In this document: positions 45,181-57,032 of the stretch, piece by piece
How positions within the stretch are numbered: the stretch's first letter is position 1
Layout: each line of letters opens with the position of its first letter
Notes under the pieces: generated by a model
The model's input: only the letters and a program-made list of their open reading frames with translations
What the model was told of the DNA's origin: nothing
The model's database searches: none
Program-made: the position numbers and the translations under genes
Source of the DNA: Prostheceraeus crozeri
Taxonomy: Eukaryota; Platyhelminthes; Polycladida; Euryleptidae
NCBI GenBank assembly: GCA_907163375.1
Contig: CAJQUW010014303.1
Location: 434,001 to 498,000 of the forward strand
DNA length: 64,000 nt
Direction of reading: 5' to 3'

Positions 45181-46249
45181 TAGTGATGAAAATTTTCCGA
45201 AAAATTTTAAACAAAATTTTCCATGGAAAATTATGGAAAAAATTTGAAAATTTTGGAAAATATTGGAAAATTATGGAAAATTTTGAAAGTTTTGATTTTT
45301 GTGATACACCCTATAATCTGAGCGCTTCCGCAGCCGAGGCAGGTACATAGCCTACCAATAGAATGGGTCTAAAACTCTTGATTTCATCATTATTTCGATT
45401 AAAGCGATCGTAGCACTGCGAGTTCCGTCCGCGGATTTTTGAACATTCCTTTGCCACCAGTGGCTTGTGATAATTTGTTAGCATTTTTGATTATCACACA
45501 GACACCGTTTGGGATAACGTGAATCTTGCTTTACAATAGAGGTATAATTTCATGCAATGTGAAAGATCTGGAGCAAAAATAATTTTGAAGTTTGGTTGTT
45601 AGCTTGAAAGTTAAGCTTTATTGTGCAGCCTTGATCACAGTGATACAAATTCTCCATATGTTGATGAATATTTGAAGAATAAGCACACAGTCCACGCAAT
45701 ACATGAGCGACCATATTGGAAGACTGTAAACTCGTGAGATATTTGGAAACAAAAGATATCTGTGATGAGTAGAAGAATAACTATGACAGTTTCTAAGTTC
45801 TGGCATATTGTCCGATCTTCGTTGAGGACAAAATGCATGCACATCTTCCATTTCTACCTCATGGTTCAGATAGTTCCAAATCAATTTCAGATCTACCCAA
45901 ATGAATTTCAGACATTTCCAGATGAATTGGAGATTCTCCAGTTGAATTTAAGATCCTTTCAAAGTTTGGTTTCTGATAGATATCTGAAATTCAATTAGAG
46001 AAATCTGAAATCCATCTAATATCTGAAATTCATTTGAGATGATCTGAAATAGACATGGAAAGGGTGCATGGTTCCAAAAGGTAACATGCAGGAATGATAG
46101 AGAAGTTTTTGGTCTTTGCATATTGCTACAACAGGTCTCCAAAACAAAGGAAAAATGTCAATCACCAAAAAATAAATTTCAAAATTTTCCACTGGAAAAT
46201 TTTCCGGAAAATTTTGAAAAAATTGGAAAATTTTCCATTTGCATCACTA
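45181..46249. mobile_element. hAT-type MITE of 1,069 bp with 8-bp target duplication
   Basis: ACACTGAG flanks both sides (45173-45180 and 46250-46257). The ends are TAGTGATG and its inverse CATCACTA, the usual hAT terminal form, followed by long runs of AAAATTTTCC-type repeats in both arms (45188-45295 and 46175-46235) that can pair extensively. The middle (45850-46060) has repeats of AATTTCAGAT in both orientations. No transposase is recognised, so it is non-autonomous. It cleanly splits satellite 3. Confidence 0.9.
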
Positions 46250-46257
46250 ACACTGAG

Positions 46258-46560
46258 AAGATGTGGGGCACGTTTGGTTTGAATTGAGGCAGCATTGACA
46301 AGGCCTTTGGGTGTCGATGCGCTGGCTTTTCAGATACAGATCCACAACTGAAACTGTAGCCGGAAATGCATCCATCCGACCAAGTACTTTTACTCGTAGA
46401 ACCACTTTTTCGCCTGCAGAGTTCCCGTTTTCCTCGGTGTGCTGTAAAGTGATAATCTTTTTTGCAAAATTGGTGAAAACATGTATTTATTGCGTAAAAT
46501 GTAAGATTTGTCCGTTGGGTGTTGCTGTTTGAAGCGATCTAGAGAATGACACTAAGAAGG
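46258..46560. repeat. Satellite 3, right part
   Basis: Continues the blocks of 44200-45180 directly across the MITE: GAATTGAGGCAGCATTGACA at 46278, CAGATACAGATCCACAACTG, and GCAAAATTGGTGAAAACATG. Confidence 0.75.
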
Positions 46561-47905
46561 GATGCGCCAACATTTTAAGCGAAATTATCTATAATTTGAA
46601 TGCTTTGGGTATCGACTGATTTATTCAGTGAACTTTTTTATTATGCAGTGGCTATTACACGCAGTATTGAAGCCGGTACAAAAGTTTTCCATATCTATCA
46701 AAACGCCTCATGTTTACTAGCTACAAGCATGGCTGCAGATCATTCAATATGACAAAAAAATTGCATCAGAATGTGTCTTGACTCGTTGCTTGTCTTGCTT
46801 AGCCTTGCTTGGTTTATCCTCGTCTTCGATGTTTTCTGAGATACTTAGTGATTTCTTAAGTGAAGCAAACTTATTTCCCTGCCGTGATTCGGAAACTCTT
46901 AATGTAACAAAGTTTGTTTTAGTGCTTTATTTAATGTAGATACTTTCCATATCCTGCTTATCTATTAAGTAATCAGTCTTGCTGGCTAATTCGGTGTAAC
47001 AGCCGCCAGATTAAAAATGTTCCAGCTCAGCCAGTGTAATAGCCATTACCTATTAATTTTGTACTAAAAGTCAGCCGGAAAAATTGATCTCTCTCCAAAC
47101 GTGACATATTATGTACGCTCGCTCCACTTACGAGTCGTACATGAATTATTTAACGCAAAAATAACCTCTTTTATGAGTTTTCTGGATTTTGCGTACTTTC
47201 GCCACTACATGCATTTCTCTTTGTAGAAATAGTTGAATGAGCGACCTACTTTCAATTGTTGTCGATACATTATGTAACGAAATGCCATATTTACTAAAAA
47301 ATGCCGAAACGATCTGCACGATGTCATAAATAACCGCAAATTGTTCAAAATCGATTATAACGATGCTGTGGGTGTATGCTTGCATTACACCAGCTGATGT
47401 CGTTCCTAAGACATATTAAGTTCACCAAACTATATTTATATCATCAATTTCGTTAAGTCTGAAGTACAATTTTACCATTCAACTTGTTTATTATATTGGA
47501 GCACGTGTCATTTCAGATAAATATTTTGCAGCTGACTAAAATTAAACTTCGCTGATTATTGTTACCATAGTGACGCTTGCAAATGTAGCAGCAGTGAATT
47601 GCGGCGGACTAAAACAATTAATATCTTAGATAGGGATTCTCCATGTAAAACAAGAATTTTTGGCTGATGACTATGCGTTAAATATAAAAGTGTCCAAAGA
47701 GATACATATCAAGATAAAATACTCATGTCTTAATCTGTATTTGAGCAAAAATCTGGACCTCTACCCTCTATTTGCACGGTTCAGCCCTTATTGTCGACTT
47801 AGCACCCCCACTATCACGATTTCCATTGTTACTGAGCAAGAAGGGTTGTCTGCCGATATTTCACATGTCATTTTTCTATGAAAGTCGTTCATATATCTCC
47901 AATTC
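46561..47905. other. Intergenic stretch
   Basis: No gene or repeat recognised in 1.3 kb. The 79-codon minus-strand frame (47146-47385) has no motif. Confidence 0.35.
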
Positions 47906-47949
47906 CAAATTAGACGGCCTTAATTGCATGATTAAGGCCGTCTAATTTG
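47906..47949. repeat. Perfect hairpin, 19-bp arms
   Basis: CAAATTAGACGGCCTTAAT (47906-47924) is exactly inverted at 47931-47949 around TGCATG. The loop itself is palindromic, so the whole is a 44-bp perfect palindrome. Confidence 0.95.
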
Positions 47950-48176
47950 CTATGTAATGCCATTGAGGTAGGAGCATTTCACCATCCATCTTCGCGTTCC
48001 CAGTGAAAATGGCATTGAGGAGATTCCTATGTTCACAATTATGATTAGTAGATATCTGAAGCTTAACATACTTTAATGTTCTGAACTGCATGGGTTATGT
48101 AGAAAATCATCATAGATTTAAGTCATTAACAATCTTGGATTTTTGATGTCATAGATTTTTAGTTTGGTAACAATGC

Positions 48177-48259
48177 ATATATTACCTTTCAAATGATCAG
48201 CCTAAATCGTCTGGCGCTACGCGCCGACGATTTAGGCTGTCATTTGAAAGGCAATATAT
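48177..48259. repeat. Hairpin with about 35-bp arms
   Basis: Left arm from 48177 (ATATTACCTTTCAAATGATC and on through CCTAAATCGTC) is inverted at about 48225-48259 with one substitution and a small indel. The centre is GGCGC-TAC-GCGCC, which also pairs. Only about 230 bp from the hairpin at 47906 and 540 bp upstream of the start of paralog 2. Confidence 0.9.
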
Positions 48260-48798
48260 CTTCAATACTGATGAGGCATTGATGGAAAATAAATATATCC
48301 ATTCCACTCATTCATTGAATGGGTTTTCAAGCTGGAGTGACGGACGAGAGTTCATAGCTATCTGTTATGACAAGAATGCTATGTTTCTGGATCTGTGTTT
48401 TGAAAGCAAGCGTGTCTAACTTCGCGCTCCGAAGCTGAAAATAAATTGAGTGAAATTGTTCATAAACCTTTGCATTGCGTCTCCCGCATGTTCTGTCTGT
48501 CATTCTTGATGTGCACCACAATAGAGTGCAAGCGTGGCCATGGAAAAGTCGCAGTTGTTACTACTCAATGAAATTGTTCAGTCAATGTAGTGATGAATTT
48601 GATGAAAACAACACAAATGAATGACAGATGTATTTTCAATTACAACACAAACAGTAGCCTTTTGATTTCATAATATAATCAGCCTCAGCTTCTGATAAGA
48701 CGATTTTCAATGTAATCTGTTAGCCAATCAAACAACGCAATAGAAGGCAATAAGAGAAAAGAATTTAATCGCTGCTCTATTCATCTGAAGACACAAGC

Positions 48799-49818
48799 AT
48801 GGAGAAGCATCAACTTTCTGATGGCAGTCATCAAAATTTGCAAGAGCAATCAAAAACTAAGAAAATCATCAAAATCACGGCGATCGTCCTCAATCTGACA
48901 TTTTTCATCGTTACCGCAATAATCAATAGTCTTGCAAGTGGATCCGGGAAACAAATCGGACTATATGTAAACTCAACGGGAGGCGTTTCAGACTATTATT
49001 ATGTTGAAATTACTCCAGCAGGCTGGGCATTCTCCATTTGGGGAATCATTTATGCCTTCCAAGCATGTCTTCTTGTTTACTTCGTTGTCAACATTTTTCG
49101 ATCGAATCCAAGAGAAAATGGAGTTTACATAGATCCCAATTTTGTTTCTACTCCGTTTTTGCTGGTTTATGGCGCGAATTGGATTGTCAACTGCTCATGG
49201 ATTTTTCTTTTTGACAGATCTATCTTGAATAGCGTCCTGCTATCAGTGGCTAGTGTGTTTTTGTGGCTCATTTTGGGAACACTTGTTGCTGCCACTATAA
49301 TTTCTTATCTAGATCTCGATCGAGAAACCAACACAATGCTCAAGCTCAATATGAAGACTGATATTTGGTTAATTCGAATTTTAGCTCACAATGGCATGTC
49401 GCTGTATGCGGCATGGTGTGCAGTGGCCAGTCCTCTTAATGTTAGCTTCGCCTTGACATACGTGCACGGGATCAACCAAATGGATGCATGTACTGTTGGA
49501 TTGTCCCTTCTTGCTGTGGAAATCGCAGTCTATGTAAGCTTGGATACATTCTTGTTGGATAAATGGACTCGGTTCACAATTTCACCTCACTGCGTATTAG
49601 TTTGGGCCCTGTCTGCCAGCTTAAATAAAAACTATGTATCCGGAGCGAGGAATTCTATTTTTACTGCTATTTTATTAGCCGTTGCAGTTGCAGCCTTGAT
49701 TAAGAAAATCATTCTGGTTATAGTCAGACAATGGAAAAACCCTATGTATGTCGTGGCAGTCAGTGATAGCAGTTTACAGGCGAATGAAGCTTCATCAACA
49801 AAGCAGATGGTGATCTGA
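48799..49818 (+). CDS. Multi-pass membrane protein, TspO/MBR-like, paralog 2
   Basis: Intronless gene, 339 residues, start ATG after AAGC; stop TGA at 49816-49818. Hydrophobic segments lie near residues 23-43, 73-98, 119-138, 144-170, 189-222, 230-252, 262-275 and 285-310 (about eight passes). Signature blocks: EITPAGWAFSIWGIIY (70-85), WIFLFDRSI (134-142), LYAAWCAVASPLN (202-214), YVSLDTFLLDKWTRF (245-259), RNSIFTA (284-290). About half the residues match the protein at 3180-4166, by eye, with the strongest matches in these blocks. PAGxxFxIWGxIY suggests the extended TspO/tryptophan-rich sensory protein group, but the usual TspO is about half this length with five helices, so ligand and role are unknown. 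The N-terminus is polar (Gln/Lys/Ser-rich) with no signal peptide. A second copy on the other strand 45 kb away suggests an old inverted duplication or retrocopying. Confidence 0.9.
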   Translation: MEKHQLSDGSHQNLQEQSKTKKIIKITAIVLNLTFFIVTAIINSLASGSGKQIGLYVNSTGGVSDYYYVEITPAGWAFSIWGIIYAFQACLLVYFVVNIFRSNPRENGVYIDPNFVSTPFLLVYGANWIVNCSWIFLFDRSILNSVLLSVASVFLWLILGTLVAATIISYLDLDRETNTMLKLNMKTDIWLIRILAHNGMSLYAAWCAVASPLNVSFALTYVHGINQMDACTVGLSLLAVEIAVYVSLDTFLLDKWTRFTISPHCVLVWALSASLNKNYVSGARNSIFTAILLAVAVAALIKKIILVIVRQWKNPMYVVAVSDSSLQANEASSTKQMVI

Positions 49819-52800
49819 CATTTGTTTCAAAATGCATTGCAGTGAAATCGGGAATTGACAGAGACTGATGGATATTGAAAAAACATAAAAGTTGTATAAT
49901 AAGCATTTCTACAGATTTTTTATTTTCATGACTATTAAAGCGAAAAAATATTATCGAAAACTGCGTGCTCACTTTGACAAAATCGTCTGGCTTAGCCAGT
50001 CAGTCCTATTCATGCAATATTGCGTTTCGTGTAATATTGTTGTTATATTATTGGAGAGAATTTGATATGCAATTATTATGTGAGTTTCATTATTCTATAG
50101 CGCTGGAATATGTAAGTTAGTCTCAAACATGTGAATGTACCATATACCGTATATGTCTAAGAACGTATATACCATAGAGTAGGGATATATAGGTAGAGTG
50201 TCGACTCAAAAAGAGTAGGCCTATGTGTATACAGTGAACATTCTTATATGACAAGATTCAGTTTTTTGCGGAGATAGCGTTTCCGCGCTCCAAAAAATTA
50301 TTTGAGCAGTTTTTAAAAGGCTGAATTTTTGCAACTTTGTGTACTACCGACATGACGCCCCTTTATAAATACACGTAGTATGAAGCAAGTTGGATATCAA
50401 AAGGAATGAATATTTGCTAACAAGCATCGTAACTAAGCGGAAATTAAGCTGATGATACAGGAAATTTCATGAACTGCATCATAATGCAAGTCCTTGCAAG
50501 TCTTCAAGGAAATATTGAGAGCTTCTTGGCTGAGATGTCCTGTTTCTAATTCAATTTTCAGCGGGATGATTCTATGATTCACAAATGGCGTCATTTCTTG
50601 AATCTGAGTAGTAGTAGTAGTAATATGGACCCATTCACATCTTTTGAAGTCAATAATGATCAGCTTCTATGATTGCGATGCTTTGTTCTTTCAATGGGAA
50701 GTAGTTTGTGATGTGATCACGCAGAAGAAAATATTATTATTACATTGTACAATAAAGCTCAGAGCAATGGTAACCCATCGAATTGCTAATTTAGCAATTA
50801 AACTATATTTCCTCTCCAAGTGGTCATAATCGATATGGGGGATTTGTGGAATACTATTCGTTATTCAGTATTCATTTTGCATTTCTATCATGATCAGTCA
50901 CATTCGTGTACATTTCTGCTAAAGTGTAAAAATTTGCATATCTCACAGATGGTTCCTGGTCTCGACTCATGTTACTTAATGAAATCGAAACTGCATAAAC
51001 ATTGGAGATTTAATAAATACTGAGTTGCTACTCCACCTAATATACTTACTCTATGGTATATACAGATGTGTTTGCTAACCCTCATCGATGCACACTTTCC
51101 AACGGTCTTCAACGCAACTTCAACGGTCTACATTGTCATATTTTGTAACATTTGAAAAATGTGGTTATTGACGTAGCAATTGGACTTCATTATCATTACA
51201 ATGTGCAACATACATGCTTTTGTATTTGAAAACTCAGGAAATTATTAGAACAACACTCATGCACCAAGCTAATGTAGTGAACGTAAGCTATTATTATTAG
51301 TATTTAGGGCTAATATAGCTAACTACTTTCCGGTTGATTTTCAGCATAAGAGCGTAAAATCTGAGGCTTCATTGAGTTGAAGGCCAACTATGTCTTGAAA
51401 GACAAATTTTTTTGACTCAATAGAAACAACGAAGATGATTCAAGCATAGTTGCGTTCCCTGAATATAATTAACAAGTAAACACTATATAATTCATATGGC
51501 ATACTGACAAGTGCTAGTGACACATGCTGCTGCACAACATTGTCAGTATTAACAATTAGACGAAGTGCTCATCACAAATGGATCACATGGCTACGACTCG
51601 TCTCTCCGCAGATTTTCGAGTGACCAGGCACCAGGGTTGGAACCTGACGGGGCCGGGCCGACGACCGGTGCAGTCAAAACCAGCCAGAATGAACCCGGCG
51701 TCTTTGAAAACATTAATTAAGACTGGCAGCTGGTCAACTTAGACTGATAGACATAATTTGATTTCTCGATTTTTATGTAGCATGCGGTAGGCTTGCCAGT
51801 ACTCCGGTATAAACAAGAGTTTCCGATGAAGCAAAATGATGCTGCTTTTTATCAACTTCTATCCAAATTGACCTTCTAATAGGCAATTACTCAAATATTC
51901 GTACTTTGATAATATATTTACGCGTAATTACGAATAATAAGATTGAGCATTGAGCAGCAATGCCCGTAAAAACTCATTCAAGATGGAATAATTATGCAAT
52001 TGACATGCTAGCGAACATATATAATTTCTACAGGATTCATTCATGCCGGAGAATGCGGTTCCGCAAGCTCTATTTGAAATCGAGTACGGCTTAAAATTAG
52101 ATGTAGGCCTATAAGTAAATAATTGTCCATGGATTAGCACTTAATCAGTCTCGAAGTGACCTCAGTCGTCAAGTCAACTATGAAAGCTCCGCAGTGCAAT
52201 CAAGGTTGGACCTTAGGTTTTGGGTCGACCTCGGGTAATTGATACAAAACTTGGGTTTTCTATTGATGCTGAATATACATGCTACAGATCAAGTTACAAA
52301 AATTAATATTTCGATTTGGATCTTAGGAGAGCTACAGAGCAAGAGCATAAAGATCTGATATCTCATCAAATTTACACTGGATTCAGAGAATATTTCAAAA
52401 ATGAAATACTTGTAGTTATTAGCTATTTCATCCTGGGCTTGACAATACCACGCATTGAAAGTTCATACATATTGTATCAACAGTAAGCTTACATGTATTT
52501 TTCTGCATTTGTGCATATTGAATTTTTATATATTCCGTATATTTTACATATTCGCAGTTATCTTCGCACCCTTAACTTTCTGCGATAGCCGACATTTATC
52601 CAAAAATAAATTCAATCCGATTTCGTGTTCTAAATATGTTTAACCATGCGCTTACTGCACAGCTATAATATTTATCAAGTTTGTTTATATTTCTGAATGA
52701 GAAAGTGAAAACAATTACTTTGCTATGAGCAATGTGTAACTCAATCATAATTAAATCAAAGATCTTCAATTAGTCAGTATATCAATGTAGGTTAAATTAA

Positions 52801-53339
52801 AAGAAAACTTTATGACGTAATACATGTATTTAGGCTACTTAGTACAATTATTGCAATGACAAATCGTTTCCCACTATTAGCACACTTCTCATGGGCCCAA
52901 TAGGAATTTTGGTCTATATAGAAGAATTATATATTTTTTGACAGAATATATTTTGGCCTATATTCTGTGTGAATAGAGCGAAGGTAGATATTTTGATTAG
53001 AACAGTTGATTTGACAGAACTATTTTTGCATGATGCATGCAGACCAAGCGATTTCACGAAATCAATAAGGCACTAAAAAAGACAACACTGAGAGTGGGAG
53101 CATATTGAAGTACGAGTATTCACGATCGTGCCTGTCTTTTCAACATTTTCATTCATCTTTACTTGCCATCTGCCAATATATCGCGTGATGATTCTTAGAT
53201 TTTTCTACTCTTCTTCTCATTGTAAGTTAATCACCTGGTTAGTCACCTGTCAATCACTTGGTCACATAAATTAATCATTTGGTCACATAAATTAATCAGG
53301 ACAATTTTAATGTTTTTAATGTTGTGTAATTCTTCTCAG
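49819..53339. other. Intergenic stretch downstream of paralog 2
   Basis: 3.5 kb of AT-rich DNA with no recognised gene. The first 130 bp are probably the 3' UTR of the membrane-protein gene (ATTAAA at about 49934). A short GC-rich island at 51590-51720 has GGTTGGAACC, vaguely like a Pol III box B, but no box A partner. Short frames elsewhere lack motifs. Confidence 0.4.
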
Positions 53340-53379
53340 AAATAATTATGAAGAATTCCCCGATTTGCAATTGCCAACA

Positions 53380-54105
53380 TCTATGGATGATTACTTTATC
53401 TTTTTCAACGTTCTTCAAGCATTTAAAAATGACCTGGGAATTCTTGGTACAGGTACCATGAGACGAAATCGGATTCCTTCATACCCTTTTTGACGACAAG
53501 GCAATAGTTAGAGAGTGCGGAAGTATTGGTAAAAGATACAGTCAGAAATCTGGTGTTCATCTCGTTGCTTAGCAGAACAATGAATGTGTTGTGATTGCCT
53601 CCACATTATGTGGAGCAGAACCGGTTATCAATGCGTCAAGATATTCTCGCACAAAAAAATCTCCGAGTGGATGCCAAACCAGCAGTGCTAAAACATTATA
53701 ACAAAACCATGGGTGTAGTTGACGCGCTAGTCCAGAATCTTGCCGTTTACCGAACAAGTTTACGCGGACAAAAATGGTTTTTTCAATTTTTTTCTATTGG
53801 CCGCATGCTGTGTGAATGCATGGATGACCTATAAGCGAGCGGTTCATCGCCCTGCCAATTATAAAGCATTTCGCACGATGGCGACCGAGTCATGCTTGGC
53901 AAAAAACTGCAAATCAAAACCTACATTCTTGTCAAGAGAAGGAACTAGATTCGACGGTCAAAGTCATGCTATTCAATATAGCAATCAAGAACTGAGATGC
54001 AAAATGTGCAAAAACATGCAAGTTTTCGATGCATCAAGTGCAATGTCAATCTACACCCAAAATTCTGTTTCCTTGAATTTCATACGAAATAATTATATAT
54101 TATGA
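53380..54105 (+). pseudogene. piggyBac-type transposase, C-terminal part
   Basis: Across frames: DDYFIFFNVLQAFKNDLGIL, GTGTMRRNRIPSYPF (family: L...G.Y.TGTVR.NR), KSGVHLVA-stop-QNNECVVIAST (family W at the stop), then HYNKTMGVVDALVQNLAVYR then SLRGQKWFFQFF (family: YN..MGGVD..DQ....YR...R..KWW...F), VNAWMTYKRA, and a C-terminal Cys/His-poor end RCKMCKNMQVFDASS. At least two frame changes and one stop. The N-terminal and first catalytic Asp regions are missing. Confidence 0.8.
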
Positions 54106-54195
54106 CTAGAGGGAATGTTTTCACTGTTATACTGATATACTTTATGAAATCCATGGATGTTTCGACAACGTTTCGCAATTTTTCTTTTGCATAAT

Positions 54196-54300
54196 TTCCA
54201 GGGTTGCCGTGAGGATTGATATTTGAATACCCACCACGCCCCATGCCCACAGAAAAACCTGTGGGTATCCCCACAGAATCCACACACCCCCACAGCATAA
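54196..54300 (+). repeat. Small GGGTTGCCGTG element, copy 2
   Basis: Same element as at 24556-24652, carried along in the duplicated piggyBac tail. Here the middle reads GGGTATCCCCACAGAATCC, closer to the third copy at 56915-57032 than copy 1 is. Confidence 0.5.
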
Positions 54301-54962
54301 GCCCCTGACTAATATGTTGCTCTTGTTCGTATGGAATGATTGATGTCCTATATCTCCATCTCAGTGGAACTTCTGCACATCATTCAACGATCCGAAGGCC
54401 GTATTTGACTCCAGAGATGTGGAATGGGAGTCCTTGAAGAAAGTCACCGACTGTGTGTTGTAACTTTTATGACTTTTATTTGCTATCTTCGGTAGAGCTC
54501 TATTGCTCTTTAAAATTGTAGTAGCCTATTTTCTATCATTATTAAGCCTTGATTCTGACTTGCCACCTAGAAATTTTTGTACTGAAAATATAACTAAATG
54601 CTCGTTCAAGTAAGGAATAAAGCCCGCTATGCACACGTATTTGACTTACTGAGTTACATTTGCCTGAATCATTTGGTTGCATTAGCAGATAGGTGTGTTC
54701 TTTATCTACTCTATTAGTAAGTTTTTGTCGTCTGCTACCAGTTTACACGTACAGTTTACATAGTATCTTCTCATTCGACTCTTAATTCTTTAATGATTCA
54801 TGAGACATGACACCCTTTTTCCATAAAACTAAGCTTACCATAACGTAGTTATATCTCGAAATGTTTCTTTTTATTAGTATGACGACATTGTCTTTATTTC
54901 TTTGCTTCTGTAACAAATCGGTTATTGATCAGCTTGTGTTTTTCAAACTTCCTCTTTTACTC

Positions 54963-56914
54963 ACTTTGAATTTTTGGTTCACTTAACCTAGTCATTGACC
55001 ATGTCGATCCTACTTCATTTTGCTGCAGGATTATTTCAAGGGTACAATTTTTGCATTGCTGTTCTCTTAAAGGAAACACATTTGCGTAAAAATTCAACAA
55101 TTTTACATGTAGACTAAAGTAAGCATGGCCTTATTGAAATGTTGTGATGAATGAAATATTAATACGAGTAAGCACTTAGTTCTGCACAACACTCGAGCAT
55201 TGCATAGCACGCTATTTTCATACGTCGCTATTTTGAAATTTTGATGTCTCTTACATTCGCCTTTTACCCTTCGCTGTTTTGAGATTCGCTGTTATAACAC
55301 AAAGCAACCAGTCTACATCAAGTAAAGTCAAACCTAAGCTTAAGTTACATCATGCATACATGCTATGCGAAGTATTTCCATGAAATAAATATACACACAT
55401 TCATTTCAAAAGAACTATACTTAAATTCCTCGCTGTTGACAATCGTGATTAAGTACAGTAAGTTTCACAAAAGTAAGCATGAATATCTATCAATATTTCT
55501 ATTGACATTTTAGTTTAAGTCCTAAAGGACCTTAATGTTCCCATAATATTTTCAGTCAGCTGCTTTTCGTGAAGACTCGATTTTTACTGCAAATAATTTT
55601 GAGTACATGTATTTCGCTGTTTTGATTGATTATATACGAGTTTCACGTGTTCCATTTGTGAGAATATAATCCTGGGTTTTCCTGTAAGTTGGTATTTGGG
55701 GTTCCTAATGTGAGGATTTTAAGTGGTGCTATTTTCAAATAATAGGAAGTCCATCAACATACAAAGACAGGGTTGAACATAAATAAAAAATATTCATATG
55801 TTGCTACACTGCCTGGACTTCAAAATGGTCACTCTATCACAAAAAAAGTCACCTGTAAAAAATTCTTATGTATGCCTTAACTATATGTTTGCGGTCTTCC
55901 AATATGTGTTATAGCCATCGTTTATTGCTCAGTTGATCATGCCATGTTCATATGTGTGAATATTCTCGCTTAATATGCGTTAATTGAATTAATGTAGCAA
56001 TCGTTAATAATTCTATCTCCATCAATGCCGATAAAGAAGTAAAATACTGAAGCGAGTTTGGCCTCTATGCATCTCAAATCTATAATTGTTTCGCAGTAGA
56101 AATCGACTATATAGGACTACACGTAGTGAAGGAAAAAGCTTTGAATCAATCTAATCCACTATTATAAATAGAAACTTCGATGAAAATCATCCTGATATTC
56201 TCGACCACTCATGTCATCGAATTATTGCACAAGCACTGGGAGGATGTTGACCCATTTGTGTATGGTGATGAAATGTAGTACAATGAACCATTTATGGAGG
56301 TACACTTAAGTGTGTAGTTAAGAATGCCTATCAGATGAAAATGAAAGTTCTGACAAACCATGGACAAATAAAAAATCTGAGATTTCATTATATCTATGAC
56401 TGCAATGTGAGTAGATGGCTTGCAGTTGAATGATTTGGTGTGAGAAATCTTTATCTCACTGTTCATGTATCCAACGAAAATCATTCAACATTTTCATGTG
56501 TCTTGCTTTGTGGGCTGGACCCAACAGGTCTTCTATATAATTAGTTTTAAATTTAAGTTAATAATGATTAATCGCATTGATCACGCAAGCTTAATAATAT
56601 CACAAATAATTTTATCTGAGCTATTTATACTATTAGAGCAAATATTTGTAAGTCTTCATTCGTCTATGCAGTAAAGGAGACTTGTAGAATTCTTCCACTT
56701 CAGACGTCCTTGACACACCTGGAACTATCATCATAAGTCATTCAAAATTATTGAACGTGTGTTACTAATGTGAAAATGATCATCATGGATACTTCATGTA
56801 TTTTAAGTGGTGAGATGGGTAGGCTGCGTGATATTTTGTAATTCAACATCAAAGTTGATTGTGTGATATGATGTCAGTTCTGATTGCTTCTATAGTGAAT
56901 GTCAAAGATCTTCA
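54963..56914. other. Intergenic stretch
   Basis: About 2 kb, AT-rich, no recognised gene. The 91-codon minus-strand frame at 56209-56484 has no motif. Confidence 0.4.
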
Positions 56915-57032
56915 GAATCCCCACAGAATCCCCATAGAAGCCCTATGGGAGCTGTGGGGATGGCCTAATGCTCATACCCACCCCATACCCATGGGTATCC
57001 CCACCGAATCACCATACCCACGGCAACCCTGA
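56915..57032 (-). repeat. Small GGGTTGCCGTG element, copy 3 (solo)
   Basis: On the minus strand it starts CAGGGTTGCCGTGGGTATGG and continues through TCGGTGGGGATACCCATGGG and CCCATAGGGCTTCTATGGGG, a string of nested palindromic pieces. It is outside any piggyBac remnant, showing that the element is mobile on its own or a separate family. Confidence 0.55.

Larger units (their letters stand above)
53340..54962 (+). mobile_element. piggyBac-like transposon remnant, copy 1
   Basis: Coding fragments at 53380-54105 belong to the C-terminal third of a piggyBac-type transposase, followed by about 860 bp of non-coding tail. From 53872 to 54962 it matches 24224-25312 closely. The 5' end is not found, and no TTAA-flanked terminal repeat is evident at the right, so the whole element is incomplete. 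It contains one copy of the GGGTTGCCGTG element. Confidence 0.75.

Noticed and set aside
51590-51720. GC-rich island with GGTTGGAACC, possible SINE head
   Set aside because: No box A partner, no second copy in the window and no target duplication.
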